Assembly: GCA_037355855.1 (NCBI GenBank)
Contig: CM074765.1
Coordinates: forward strand, 2,046,001-2,110,000
DNA length: 64,000 bases
DNA from: Pseudo-nitzschia pungens
Lineage: Eukaryota > Bacillariophyta > Bacillariophyceae > Bacillariales > Bacillariaceae
Reading direction: 5' to 3'
Of the stretch, positions 11,340 to 20,983 are shown piece by piece; positions within the stretch are counted from its first letter, which is position 1; each line of letters begins with the position of its first letter. The notes under the pieces were generated by a model. The model made no database searches. It saw only the letters and a program-made list of their open reading frames with translations, and was not told the origin of the DNA. Both the position numbers and the translations under genes were made by a program.

Positions 11340-13353
11340 AATAATGTCATCTAGATGTCTCCGAAGGTAATCTTCATTAACCTCTGCTACTTCGCCGTAA
11401 TGTAATCAGATGTTTCTTCGATTGACTGAAAATTCAAGTATTGATGGCGGATGTTTCTTCCTGCCACGGAAAACAAATTGACGGGAGATCTTGAATGTTC
11501 TACATGTGGATCGGGAAGGAACAAGGAAAAAGTATTACTCATCAAGAAGAACCTTTGAATGGAGATATGAGCAGTTAACTTTAACAAGTAGAATAGAATT
11601 TATGTGGTGCCCCGAATTATGAATGTTTTTTCTGGGGTACTCTCCTTGTTGTTTTTCTTGTTTACCCAGGTGTAATGCTGTAGAGATTAGCGCTTTTGGG
11701 ATCTAGAGTCACATTATTTGCATGCATCAAATCCACGTGAAAACCTAACAGGTGCAAATTGTAACTCAAACATTGAAAAAGAAAATCGTCTTCCAGTGTT
11801 GAGCACACAACGATAACACCTTCCATGCCATTTTTTAATTTTTCTACACAGAATTTACATTGGAGTCTACATATATTGGAAATAAAAATGAATCTAAAAT
11901 TGGAAACAAAAATGATTCTAAAATCAGTTCCTGAGACCTAATGATCATCCGCCCTCCTGCCTAACCACTTGGATGATATCATGCCATCTAAAGCATCCCA
12001 GAGAAAAGGAACCAAGCAGTGGTGGTTTGATTACTAGAGCTGCATGCACTAGATCAGCAGTGCTGGTGCTGGTGGCAAACAAGAAAATACAAGGAAGCCA
12101 GTGTTTCGAGAAGGACTTCGTCCCTCTTCCAACAGTTTTGGCTGGAGAGAAAATCAAGCAGTTCAAGAGCATTGCTATGAAGATATTTCACCTTGATATT
12201 ATGCTACTTACCGCCGGGGTATGGTCATTGTGTACGACGTAGGTGTCAGGTGTCAGTAAAAGATATGGTCAGTACAGTTCAATGAAGTACTGGACCTATG
12301 TGCTCTGACCCTTTACCGACATACGAATCAGCGTTACGGAACAATTATTCGGAGCTCCATCCGAAGCTCTCACTCTTTGGAATACTCTCAGTTTAAAAGC
12401 CTCTAAAAGAACACATCATGCCCGGCATTGATACTTGACATCTCTAATGTACCTCTAGAGTGGTAGCTAGTGTGCTCATGGTATATGCAATAGCGCTTGA
12501 ACAGTATCCTCTGTAGTCTAACCATTTGCCAGCACTCTGTGCTGTATTGTTGTTACTGCTATTGCTGCTATCTCTATTGTTGACGGACAAATATCTTTAC
12601 ATTGCGCCCTCAACAATGCATCAATTGTTTCCTCCCCTTCCACTTGAAGTTGTGGCTTTGATTTTATTGCTTTGTACTTCTATCAGTTTTTGACGTTTTT
12701 TCCACAGCTTCCGCCGGCAGTGCTGTCGGGGGGTTCGTGGAATACATTGAAAAAACTGGCCTTTGGAAGAAACTACACAAACAAAATATACTTCGTTTCA
12801 ACAGAACTTACTTCATTTCAAGACCACCACACAATAAAAAGGTACCCCCAAAACCCTTTAGGCTGCACTTTGGATGTTACTGAATACTGAGGGGCTGCCA
12901 AAGCTGTTTGAATTGTTCAAGGGGCTATTTGTTTCCTGATAGGCTATTGTTTTCAATTCTCAATAGCTTATCTGGAACCATACCAACCAGAAGTGCCCTG
13001 TTCACTAACAACACCTGTGTTGTAGACAGTTTTTTCATGTGAAAGTGAAGAAATTGAAAATATCAAGCAATTGTTGTAATGTCGCCCAGCTCACACTGAA
13101 TGACTGTTTTTTGTTACTCTACAAACAAAATGACTTTTCTCTGACTCAGAAAAATGAAATGCGGAGAACCAAGGAACATTCCTATGCCCCCACTCTACTT
13201 CAACCTATGGGAGCGACCAAAATTACAATGTACCACACATAGATACTTAGCATATGAATAGAATAATATCTATTAGCAACAACACGGATAAGTTGAAATT
13301 TTAAAAAATGAGGATCTTTTCCAAGGTAGGTGGTACCTTGATCAGGATATTTC
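11340..13353. other. intergenic, repeat-bearing
   Basis: Two kilobases with no gene I can support. A dispersed repeat copy lies at 12819-12968. The rest is AT-rich with short ORFs lacking known motifs. Confidence 0.45.
12819..12968 (+). repeat. dispersed repeat, copy 1 (empty site of foldback element)
   Basis: Shares AAGACCACCAC, AAAAAGGTACCCCC and ACTGAATACTGAGGGGCTGCC with 29736-29855, then TTTCCTGATAGGCT and TTTTCAATTCTCAATA with 30531-30563. Here the two halves are contiguous, so this copy shows the sequence before the 675-bp insertion present at 29856-30530. Confidence 0.75.
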
Positions 13354-13648
13354 TGTTACGGTCTAAGGTAGAATTAGATGGATTAATAAAATTGTGAATG
13401 GTTGAATACTTTATGAGATGGGAATGATTTCTTGAGTATGGGATGAATGATCGAATAATGATACATTATTCATCGGCCATACTATCAATAATCGTTGAGT
13501 CACGGGAATCTTTGTTTATCTTGATATTTGTTGAATATTCAGTATATATACATGAATATTATATATATATTCTTGTGTATTGGAGCACATGCGTGATTCA
13601 ATGAATCATTTAGAGCCTCTCGTAGGGTACCTACGTCAGCCCATCACA
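13354..13648 (-). repeat. diverged solo LTR
   Basis: Starts TGTTACGGTCTAAGGTAGAA and shares AATAAAATTGTGA with the 261-bp LTRs at 13980 and 25226, ending in a CATCACA-type terminus. Flanks ATTTC and TTTTC are near-matching, as expected for an old 5-bp duplication. No internal sequence is attached. Orientation is inferred from the neighbouring element. Confidence 0.6.
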
Positions 13649-13979
13649 TTTTCTGGTAAACAAACTCTTACTACTATTTCAATTGTTAGGGGATCCATAC
13701 GGTAGTAGTCAGCAATTCCGTCTTCTAAAAAGTCAAGTAAGGTTACTGTATGCTCCTCCCAGGAAGCCTTGGAGCAATTCAAGTAAAAAATTACTCAGAT
13801 GATGGATCTGTGTGGATCCAAAATAATCATATTTCAGTGCTGCATGCTTGTATGCTGCCGTGCTCGCGCCAACTGCATGGCCAAACCTATGGTTCTAGTA
13901 CATAATTTATGCCTCTTACTGTACCCCTCAAATACCTCAGCTTAGAAAGTTTGCAGCTCGAAGTAGCATGATATCTCAT

Positions 13980-14240
13980 TGTTACACTCTAAGGTAGAAA
14001 ATTGGAGTAGTATAAAATTGTGACTAGAGTTTCAACTCTTAAGCGAGCGTTACGATTTTCATGTGAACGTTTGAATATACAAACGCGCGCCGTGCTCGTA
14101 TTTTGAATAACGACACACATGCATTGCTGGAGCGTCCGGCGTACAGTTTGAATATTTGTATTCAAACACCGGTCAGCTCGTATGTGGGATTCGGTTAATT
14201 ATTTAATCGTGATTCATGCTCGCTACGCTAGCATGTCACA
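13980..14240 (-). repeat. 3' LTR of outer retrotransposon
   Basis: 261 bp, TG...CA, preceded by CTCAT. Nearly identical to 25226..25486. Confidence 0.92.
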
Positions 14241-14264
14241 TAGTGCCTCATGATTAGACGAATC

Positions 14265-15144
14265 TTACGATGCCCAGTGAATAGCTGTCGACTCCGACTC
14301 CGGTTCCTTATAAGGGGTTAGCTTCCGGATGTTCACTGTTTCTGCTACTGAAGGGGCTTTCTGCAGTTTAACTGTACCATTGTCATTCACTTGTATGATA
14401 CTGAAGGGGCCTGTTCTTCTAGGCTGTAGTTTGTCTGGGTCTGGCTCCTGCAGCCATACCTTGTCGTTGATTCGAAAGATATGTTCTATTCGCTTTGCGT
14501 TGTCCCGAAGCAGAGCTCTGTTGATTCCTTGTTGTCGTAGCTGCTTGAGAGCTAATAGATTGGAGGTTAGTGGCAGATCTATCATCATGTCCCTGTTGAA
14601 GACCAGGGATCCTGGAGAGGCTTGTAAGGAGGTGCTGACTGCACATCGAGAGGCATGCATGCATGTTGCTAGGGCATTATCCATGAGTTGAGTGGCTCTG
14701 GCGTTGGCTTGTGGAGGATTAACATGTACTAGAACGCGTAGGATATCGGTGACTGTGTGATGGACGCGCTCACAGATGGCATTAGCTTGTGGATTCTTAA
14801 CTGTTGTGGGGACTGATTGGACTCCATACTGCTGTAGAGTGAGTTGGAATTCAGCCCCTAAGAACTCGCCACCATTGTCATGAATACATCTGTTTGGTCT
14901 AGGATATCTTGAGAGCCAGCAGTTCTTGAACTGATCGGAGACATGCTGAGAAGATTTGTCTCTGATCCGGATGATTTCAAGAAGGTTGGTAACTGGATCA
15001 ATACATGTGAGAGCCTTGAAGTTGTAGGTCTTGTTTTGAGCTGTAATCTTCCAAGGGCCTATAAGATCGACGTGGACTTCATCGAAGGGCGATACCGGGG
15101 CTTCTTTGGGAGGAAGCTTCCCATATTTGGCTTGTCTGCTCTTG
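14265..15144 (-). pseudogene. integrase C-terminal part of outer pol, cut off by nested insertion
   Basis: Continues the outer pol frame across the TCTTG duplication without a stop. It carries the rest of the integrase: VHVDLIGPW with the first catalytic Asp, HDNGGEFLGAEFQ with the second, and NPQANAICERVHH with the Glu. A C-terminal GPFSIIQVNDNGTVKLQ segment like the GPY/F module follows. The frame ends at 14265, just inside the LTR. Separated from the RT part by 5.8 kb on the opposite strand, it cannot be made as part of the polyprotein now. No chromodomain is seen. Confidence 0.85.
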
Positions 15145-15333
15145 TGCCGTGCACCGGAATACAGTCACGAGTCTACTCGGGACTGGATTAGGGATAAGGA
15201 TAAAAACAATCGGCGAGTCGACAGAATCGCTGATTCGGAAGGCTCTTAGAACTGTAGCAAATAGACTAACCAATAGAGCTCACAATTTGCATATCACTAC
15301 TATTCTAATCACTAGTAGACCCGGGGTATGGCA
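15145..15333 (+). repeat. 5' LTR of nested retrotransposon
   Basis: 189 bp, starts TGCCGTGCACCGG and ends GGGGTATGGCA. Preceded by TCTTG. Confidence 0.94.
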
Positions 15334-16078
15334 TGATTTTAAAATCAAGCTGAGCGCTGATGACCATGAGCAAGAGAAGGGATCGATCGGTCGGCAAACC
15401 GACGGGACCGAAGAAACTGCCGAAAGATGGAGGCGCATAGAAGCAAACAGGGGAAAGGACATCCGGTGTCTGCAGCACTAAGGAATACCAACCCCAGCAA
15501 CAGTTGGTTCCATTACAAGGAGCAACTGCAGCAACAGAGACACCTAAGGACCTAAACAGGACCATGGTCGACAACAGAAATAATCGAAAAATGCGAAAAT
15601 ATGTGCCGAAAAAGTGACACATAAATCAGTGAATGGACTAATTGGACCAACACCGAGGGGATGGACAGACCGGAAAGGGGATGCCAACCACAACCGAAAT
15701 ATGGATATCCGGAAAGGTATATGATAAATACCCGAACACCACTAATCCCACGGGAAACGGGAAGTGGGACCGGCCCGGTGACCGCTTAACAGAGAAGCAA
15801 CGCCGGAGAACCACGGGAATCGAATCCCACAAAATAAAAACAGAAACAACTCCGGAGAACCACAGGATTCCCGGGAGCTAAAGAGAGAAACAACTCCCAC
15901 CACCAAGATGGATGAGAGCAAAATCAGTTACAACACGAGTTATCGCGTGGAAACCAAATTTAGTAGCAAAAACTGCAAAATCTGGAGCAACCACTTTTGC
16001 TCATTTCCACACTGAAATTAACAGATTAGCAGATAACAGACTAAAGTAACTAAATTAACTAAATAAAACTGATTAACC
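15334..16078 (+). other. retrotransposon 5' leader
   Basis: Long untranslated leader between LTR and gag. It does not begin with the usual initiator-Met tRNA primer-binding string (TGGTATCAGAGC), so the primer is not identified. Two similar GGAGAACCACGGGA-type blocks lie near 15800 and 15853. The leader is conserved in the truncated relative at 5400-6111. Confidence 0.6.
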
Positions 16079-17497
16079 ATGGCGTCCAAAGGAACCAAAC
16101 AGAAACCCTTTAACTTCACTCGCGAGAACTGGCCGGAAGACGCCGATGCTGTGAAGATGAGCATAGACTCCGAGAAAGGGGGAGTGGCCTTCAGTGACTA
16201 TCTGAAGGTACTCACCGGCACTGAAAGACCGGAACTCTTCATCATCTGGAAGCGAGACTTTGACCAGAAAATTGTCAACAACGAGAAACTCCAAGGAGAT
16301 CAGAAACTGGATGTCCTACAGAGAATCCTCTCCCTCGAGGCACTCTCTATTGTCCAGATGGTTTTGGGCCGGACGTATTATGCCGAACCAGGACACAAGG
16401 TACACAACAACCAACTGATCCAACAAAAACTCGAGAGGATTGCCATGCGGGAACCTAAGGAACCTCCTAAGGAACCCCCCGCTGACAAATCCAAAGAGGC
16501 GGTGGAGGGCGCCAACGCCCCAACCGAGAAGGACAACACGACTGCTACGGCGGCGTCCGAACACGAACCGGAACCAACCGCACTTGACGGTCCGGTCCCA
16601 AAGAAAAGGGTCTCAAGTACCCTCATCCAGTACTACCAAACCCAGGAGTACAGAAAGGATATCATTGAGGAGTGTATGCACGCCCTCAAGCTCAAAATCT
16701 TTGGCAATGACATGAATGGCAAAAGATCATACATTCTGCTCCGGAGATTCATCCGGAACACGAAAATCGACATGAAACACGGTATTCGCTCATGGGCAAA
16801 CCGTATGGCCGAGCTACAGAGCTATCTACCCGATTGCCTCTGGGAAAGTGGCGCTGCAAACGGCACTGCACCATCCAGTTACTCGGAAGAGGACATGAAG
16901 GAAATCCTAGATGCCAACATGACCCACTCCCAACGCGAGAAGCTGGAGCACATTAGTTGGGACGTCTACAAACACCCCTTTAACACCACTATCGACAAGC
17001 TCGAAAACCTGGAAATCACCATCCGGAACGAGGATGAACTCCGCAAACGCATCGCGGACCTCGAAAAACAAACCGGTGGCCCCAAGAAGACCCCCAAGGC
17101 CGCATCTGGGGGAGGAACCCACCACGGGAAATCCCCTGGCAAAAAGAAGCGCCCTGTGGACAACAGCAACAAACAGCTATGCAAGACCTGTGGCAAGGTC
17201 CACGCCGGCAAATGCTGGAAACTAACCGGCGGACCCTCCAAGAAGGGGAAATTCAACAGGGAAACCATCAACATGCTCAAGGAGCACTTTGTGGCAAAGG
17301 AAGACTCAGACAATGAGCAACATTCCAAACCCCACTGGGGAAGGAACCTATCGAACCACGAGTACTCCTACGTACTGGCCACGGCCCAAGCGGACCACGA
17401 AGTCTCCGATGACGAGATCGACATCTCCGAACGGGAACTCAAAGAGTACAGAAGGAAGTACAGAAAGACCTTTAAAAAGAAAGGATCCCACAACTGA
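16079..17497 (+). CDS. Gag protein of nested retrotransposon
   Basis: 472 residues from ATG 16079 (context AACCATGG) to a TGA at 17495-17497. Gag forms the virus-like particle and binds the RNA. Residues about 130-165 are Pro/Ala/Thr-rich. Near residues 365-377 is a short Cys-His motif, CKTCGKVHAGKC, spaced C-x2-C-x3-H-x3-C instead of the usual C-x2-C-x4-H-x4-C zinc knuckle. The C-terminal region is acidic and then strongly basic. The stop is followed directly by pol in the same frame (TGA-ATG), so pol could come from readthrough or from reinitiation. Confidence 0.9.
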   Translation: MASKGTKQKPFNFTRENWPEDADAVKMSIDSEKGGVAFSDYLKVLTGTERPELFIIWKRDFDQKIVNNEKLQGDQKLDVLQRILSLEALSIVQMVLGRTYYAEPGHKVHNNQLIQQKLERIAMREPKEPPKEPPADKSKEAVEGANAPTEKDNTTATAASEHEPEPTALDGPVPKKRVSSTLIQYYQTQEYRKDIIEECMHALKLKIFGNDMNGKRSYILLRRFIRNTKIDMKHGIRSWANRMAELQSYLPDCLWESGAANGTAPSSYSEEDMKEILDANMTHSQREKLEHISWDVYKHPFNTTIDKLENLEITIRNEDELRKRIADLEKQTGGPKKTPKAASGGGTHHGKSPGKKKRPVDNSNKQLCKTCGKVHAGKCWKLTGGPSKKGKFNRETINMLKEHFVAKEDSDNEQHSKPHWGRNLSNHEYSYVLATAQADHEVSDDEIDISERELKEYRRKYRKTFKKKGSHN

Positions 17498-20400
17498 ATG
17501 GCCTCTGATACCATCCACACCGGACCGCGCGTAATCAACCGATTCGCAGACGTCTGTGTGGAGGTATTGGACCACAAGGGAAGGGGGAGGATGCTCCGGG
17601 GCCTACTCGACTCTGGTTGCTCCAAATCCATCATACTAAGGCAATTTGTCGACCGAAGTCAACTAACGAACCGAGACCGAAGATCTGTCACCTACAACAC
17701 GTATGGAGGCAAGTTCAGAACCAAGTCTGCGGCTTCAGTGGGACTAAGGCTGATAGAATTTTCAAACTCCAAGACCATCAAATGGACCTTCCAAGTGGAT
17801 GAATATCACCACCACGAGGAAGTGCCCTATGACATGATCATAGGATCCGACCTGATGGCACAACTGGGACTGGATATAAAATACAGCTCCCGAACAATTG
17901 AATGGCAGGGTGACTCCATTCCCATGAAGGGAATGGGGGAGCTCTCGAACCCGGACAAATGCGAGGCAGTATTCTTTGCCAACACACAGAGTCCAATCCT
18001 CCAAAAAGAGGAAGAAAGGCAATCTAAAATTTTGGACGCCGACTACTCCAAAGTCGATATAGACGCTATGGTCAACGACCTGGAGATCACAGACGCGTCT
18101 AAGGAGGCCCTGAAGAAAACATTGAAGAAGTTCCCCACACTCTTTGGAGGAGGTCTGGGACTGCTCAAGAATATTGAACCGGTATCTATTGAACTCCAAC
18201 CAGGGGTTAAACCGGTCAGGCAGAGGTACTATTCAGTACCCCATGCCTTTGAACAAGCACTCCGGAAGGAAATCAACAGGCTCTGTGACATTGGAGTCCT
18301 GGAGAAACTTCCACATGATGATGACTCACCATGGGCATCACCGACGTTCTGTCAACCCAAAAAGACAGGGGACATACGAGTCCTCACGGACTTTCGGAAG
18401 ATGAATGCAGCCATTCAACGAAAGCCGTTCCCCCTACCACGCATTGGGGAAACCATCCAAAGACTACAGAAATTTAAGTCTGCTACGGCACTGGACTTAT
18501 CCCAAGGGTACTACACCATCCCCATCTGCAAAGAGAGCCAGAAAATTTGCTCCACCATTCTGCCGTGGGGAAAGTATGCCTACAAACGACTGGCAATGGG
18601 AATCGCATGTGCGCCCGACATCTTCCAATCAGTCATGATGAACCTACTAGGGGATCTGGACTACGTTCTTGTCTATATTGATGATATCCTGATCATTCAG
18701 CGGGAGGGAGAATCTGAACAGGATCACCTCAACAAAATCGACACAGTCCTACAGAGACTGGATGATGCTGGCTTCAGAGCCAACCTACGAAAATCCTTTT
18801 TCATGCAAAAAGAAGTGGAATATCTGGGATTTCTGTTAACAACAGAGGGCATTCAGCCCCAGCCAAAGAAGCTGGAGGCGATGAAGCGCCTGGAAGCCCC
18901 CAAAAACACCAAGCAACTCAAGATGTTCCTTGGAATGGTAAATTTCTACCGGGACATGTGGAAGCGCCGCTCCCACATCCTAGCCCCTCTGAACAAACTA
19001 GCAGGGAAAAAGGGAAAAATGAATTGGTACTGGGGTCCAGCAGAGCAGAAAGCTTTCATGGAGGCGAAAAGGATGCTCGCGGATGAAGCAAAGCTTGCAT
19101 TCCCAGACTTTACGAAACCATTTCATCTCTACTCAGACGCCAGCGACAGGCAACTGGGAGCAACTGTATGCCAAGATGGCAAGCCCCTTGGTTTCTACAC
19201 CCGGAAGCTGAACTCTGCGCAGCTCAACTACACGGTTGGAGAGAAAGAACTCCTGGGCATAGTAGAAGGGCTAAAAGCGTTTGAAGGAATCCTACGAGGA
19301 CAAGATGTGATTATTCACACAGACCACCTAAACCTACTGTATCAGCAGATGCCGACGCAGAGAATGGTCCGGTGGAGACTCCTTATGGAGGAGTTCCATC
19401 CAGTAGTCAAGCATGTTGCGGGCAAAGACAATGATGCAGCAGATGCACTATCCCGGCTGGACATCACTGATGATCCAGCGGACACAGTGGAATGGCTGCC
19501 ACCGAATAAGCCCCTCACCTACGCGGATGAGGAGGAGCACCTCCGGCAACTCCTATTCCCACTTGGAGAATCTCCGGAAGAATTCCAGGGCAATAGTGCA
19601 TTCCCACTTGCTCCGGACATGATTCAGTTCTACCAGCAAAAGGACACAGGAATCATGAGTGCTCTGGAAAAAGACAATCGGCTGACCACCAAAATGGTGG
19701 AAGGTTACAACCTAATCCACAAAGAAGGAAAGATTCTGATTCCCGACAAACTCAAGGACAGAGTCATGGAATGGTACCATACCATGTTGGTCCATCCCGG
19801 AGAAAAGAGAATGGAACAGAGCATGCGCTCAGTGTTCACCTGGAAAGGCCTACGAAGGGACGTCCAGGACCTCTGTAAACACTGCCACACGTGTCAGATG
19901 TTCAAAAAGAGTGGCCGGAAGAAGTACGGACTACTACCGGAGAAAGCAGTTGAAGTCACCAAATGGCAGAGGGTCAATGTGGACCTCTGGGGACCTGCAA
20001 CTGTCCACAACAAAAACGGTAAAGACTACCAAATCCATGTCCTCACCATGGTGGACCCAGTGACCGGATGGTTTGAACTGGCTCACCTGAAGGACTCCCC
20101 AAATGCAGCAGAAACTCAACGATTGTTGGACAGCACCTGGCTGGCAAGGTATCCGCGCCCAAAGGAAATTGGCTTTGATGGCGGGAGTGAGTTCAAAGCA
20201 GAGTTCCAAGAGCTCTGCGAGAACATGGGGATGAAAAGAAAGCCCAGTGGAGCTTGGAACCCACAATCCAACTCGGTGTTGGAAAGGATCCATCAGGTAT
20301 TAAAGGACTGTTTGTTGTCCTTCAACCTGGAGAACAGGGACCTCCACGAGAAGGACCCTTTTGAGGAATTCACCACCAAGGCAGCATACGCTATCAGGAG

Positions 20401-20770
20401 TGCCATCCACACAACCCTGGGGTACTCCCCAGCGCAACTGGTGTTTGGTCGAGACATGTTCATGCCGGTGAACTTCCCAGTGGGTTGGGAAGCAATCCAA
20501 GCAAGGAAGCAGAAAAGCATCCACAAGAGCAACATCAGGGAAAACCAGAAAAGGATCCCCCATGTCTATAAAGAAGGAGACTATGTCACCCTGGAAAGGA
20601 AGGGCATTATCCCAAAACTATCCTTCCCACGGCAAGGACCTTACAAGGTGCTCAAGGCCCATGATAATGGAACTGTAACTATTGAAACTGCTCCTTTTGT
20701 AACTGACCGAGTTAACATCAGGAGAGTCCATCCCTACTATTGCAGGGAAAGCCCTGAACCAGAGAAGTAA
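17498..20770 (+). CDS. Pol polyprotein of nested retrotransposon (PR-RT-RNase H-IN)
   Basis: 1090 residues, starting at the ATG directly after the gag TGA and in the gag frame. Domains in order: aspartic protease (LLDSGCSKSII, about 34-44), reverse transcriptase with VYIDDILII (about 392), RNase H (HLYSDASDRQLGA, about 545), integrase zinc-binding HHCC (VHPGEKR... CKHCHTCQ), and integrase core with VNVDLWGP, FDGGSEFKAEF and a Glu in NPQSNSVLERIHQ. A GPYKVLKAHDNGTV segment near the end fits the GPY/F module. All catalytic residues are present. This RT-before-IN order is the Ty3/gypsy arrangement. Confidence 0.95.
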   Translation: MASDTIHTGPRVINRFADVCVEVLDHKGRGRMLRGLLDSGCSKSIILRQFVDRSQLTNRDRRSVTYNTYGGKFRTKSAASVGLRLIEFSNSKTIKWTFQVDEYHHHEEVPYDMIIGSDLMAQLGLDIKYSSRTIEWQGDSIPMKGMGELSNPDKCEAVFFANTQSPILQKEEERQSKILDADYSKVDIDAMVNDLEITDASKEALKKTLKKFPTLFGGGLGLLKNIEPVSIELQPGVKPVRQRYYSVPHAFEQALRKEINRLCDIGVLEKLPHDDDSPWASPTFCQPKKTGDIRVLTDFRKMNAAIQRKPFPLPRIGETIQRLQKFKSATALDLSQGYYTIPICKESQKICSTILPWGKYAYKRLAMGIACAPDIFQSVMMNLLGDLDYVLVYIDDILIIQREGESEQDHLNKIDTVLQRLDDAGFRANLRKSFFMQKEVEYLGFLLTTEGIQPQPKKLEAMKRLEAPKNTKQLKMFLGMVNFYRDMWKRRSHILAPLNKLAGKKGKMNWYWGPAEQKAFMEAKRMLADEAKLAFPDFTKPFHLYSDASDRQLGATVCQDGKPLGFYTRKLNSAQLNYTVGEKELLGIVEGLKAFEGILRGQDVIIHTDHLNLLYQQMPTQRMVRWRLLMEEFHPVVKHVAGKDNDAADALSRLDITDDPADTVEWLPPNKPLTYADEEEHLRQLLFPLGESPEEFQGNSAFPLAPDMIQFYQQKDTGIMSALEKDNRLTTKMVEGYNLIHKEGKILIPDKLKDRVMEWYHTMLVHPGEKRMEQSMRSVFTWKGLRRDVQDLCKHCHTCQMFKKSGRKKYGLLPEKAVEVTKWQRVNVDLWGPATVHNKNGKDYQIHVLTMVDPVTGWFELAHLKDSPNAAETQRLLDSTWLARYPRPKEIGFDGGSEFKAEFQELCENMGMKRKPSGAWNPQSNSVLERIHQVLKDCLLSFNLENRDLHEKDPFEEFTTKAAYAIRSAIHTTLGYSPAQLVFGRDMFMPVNFPVGWEAIQARKQKSIHKSNIRENQKRIPHVYKEGDYVTLERKGIIPKLSFPRQGPYKVLKAHDNGTVTIETAPFVTDRVNIRRVHPYYCRESPEPEK

Positions 20771-20794
20771 TTGTTACAGTACCATGGAGGAGCA

Positions 20795-20983
20795 TGCCGT
20801 GCACCGGAATACAGTCACGAGTCTACTCGGGACTGGATTAGGGATAAGGATAAAAACAATCGGCGAGTCGACAGAATCGCTGATTCGGAAGGCTCTTAGA
20901 ACTGTAGCAAATAGACTAACCAATAGAGCTCACAATTTGCATATCACTACTATTCTAATCACTAGTAGACCCGGGGTATGGCA
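20795..20983 (+). repeat. 3' LTR of nested retrotransposon
   Basis: 189 bp, appears identical to 15145..15333. Followed by TCTTG. A short purine run (GGAGGAG) just upstream could be the polypurine tract. Confidence 0.94.

Larger units (their letters stand above)
15145..20983 (+). mobile_element. intact Ty3/gypsy-type LTR retrotransposon, nested
   Basis: 5839 bp with two 189-bp LTRs (15145..15333, 20795..20983) that I read as identical, bounded by TCTTG on both sides. It holds a leader of about 745 nt, an open gag and an open pol with all enzymatic motifs. Identical LTRs, intact ORFs and a perfect duplication point to a recent, possibly still active insertion. It lies antisense to, and inside, the integrase of the outer element. 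A leader-plus-LTR relative is at 5400-6291. Confidence 0.95.

Noticed and set aside
11942..12242. Plus-strand ORFs of about 89 codons after PARN
   Set aside because: No recognisable domain and no splice partners found. Likely chance or decayed repeat.
15280..15880. Minus-strand ORFs in the retrotransposon leader, and their plus counterparts at 5472-6168
   Set aside because: They are frames in a conserved non-coding leader. Similarity between them reflects repeat homology, not a protein.
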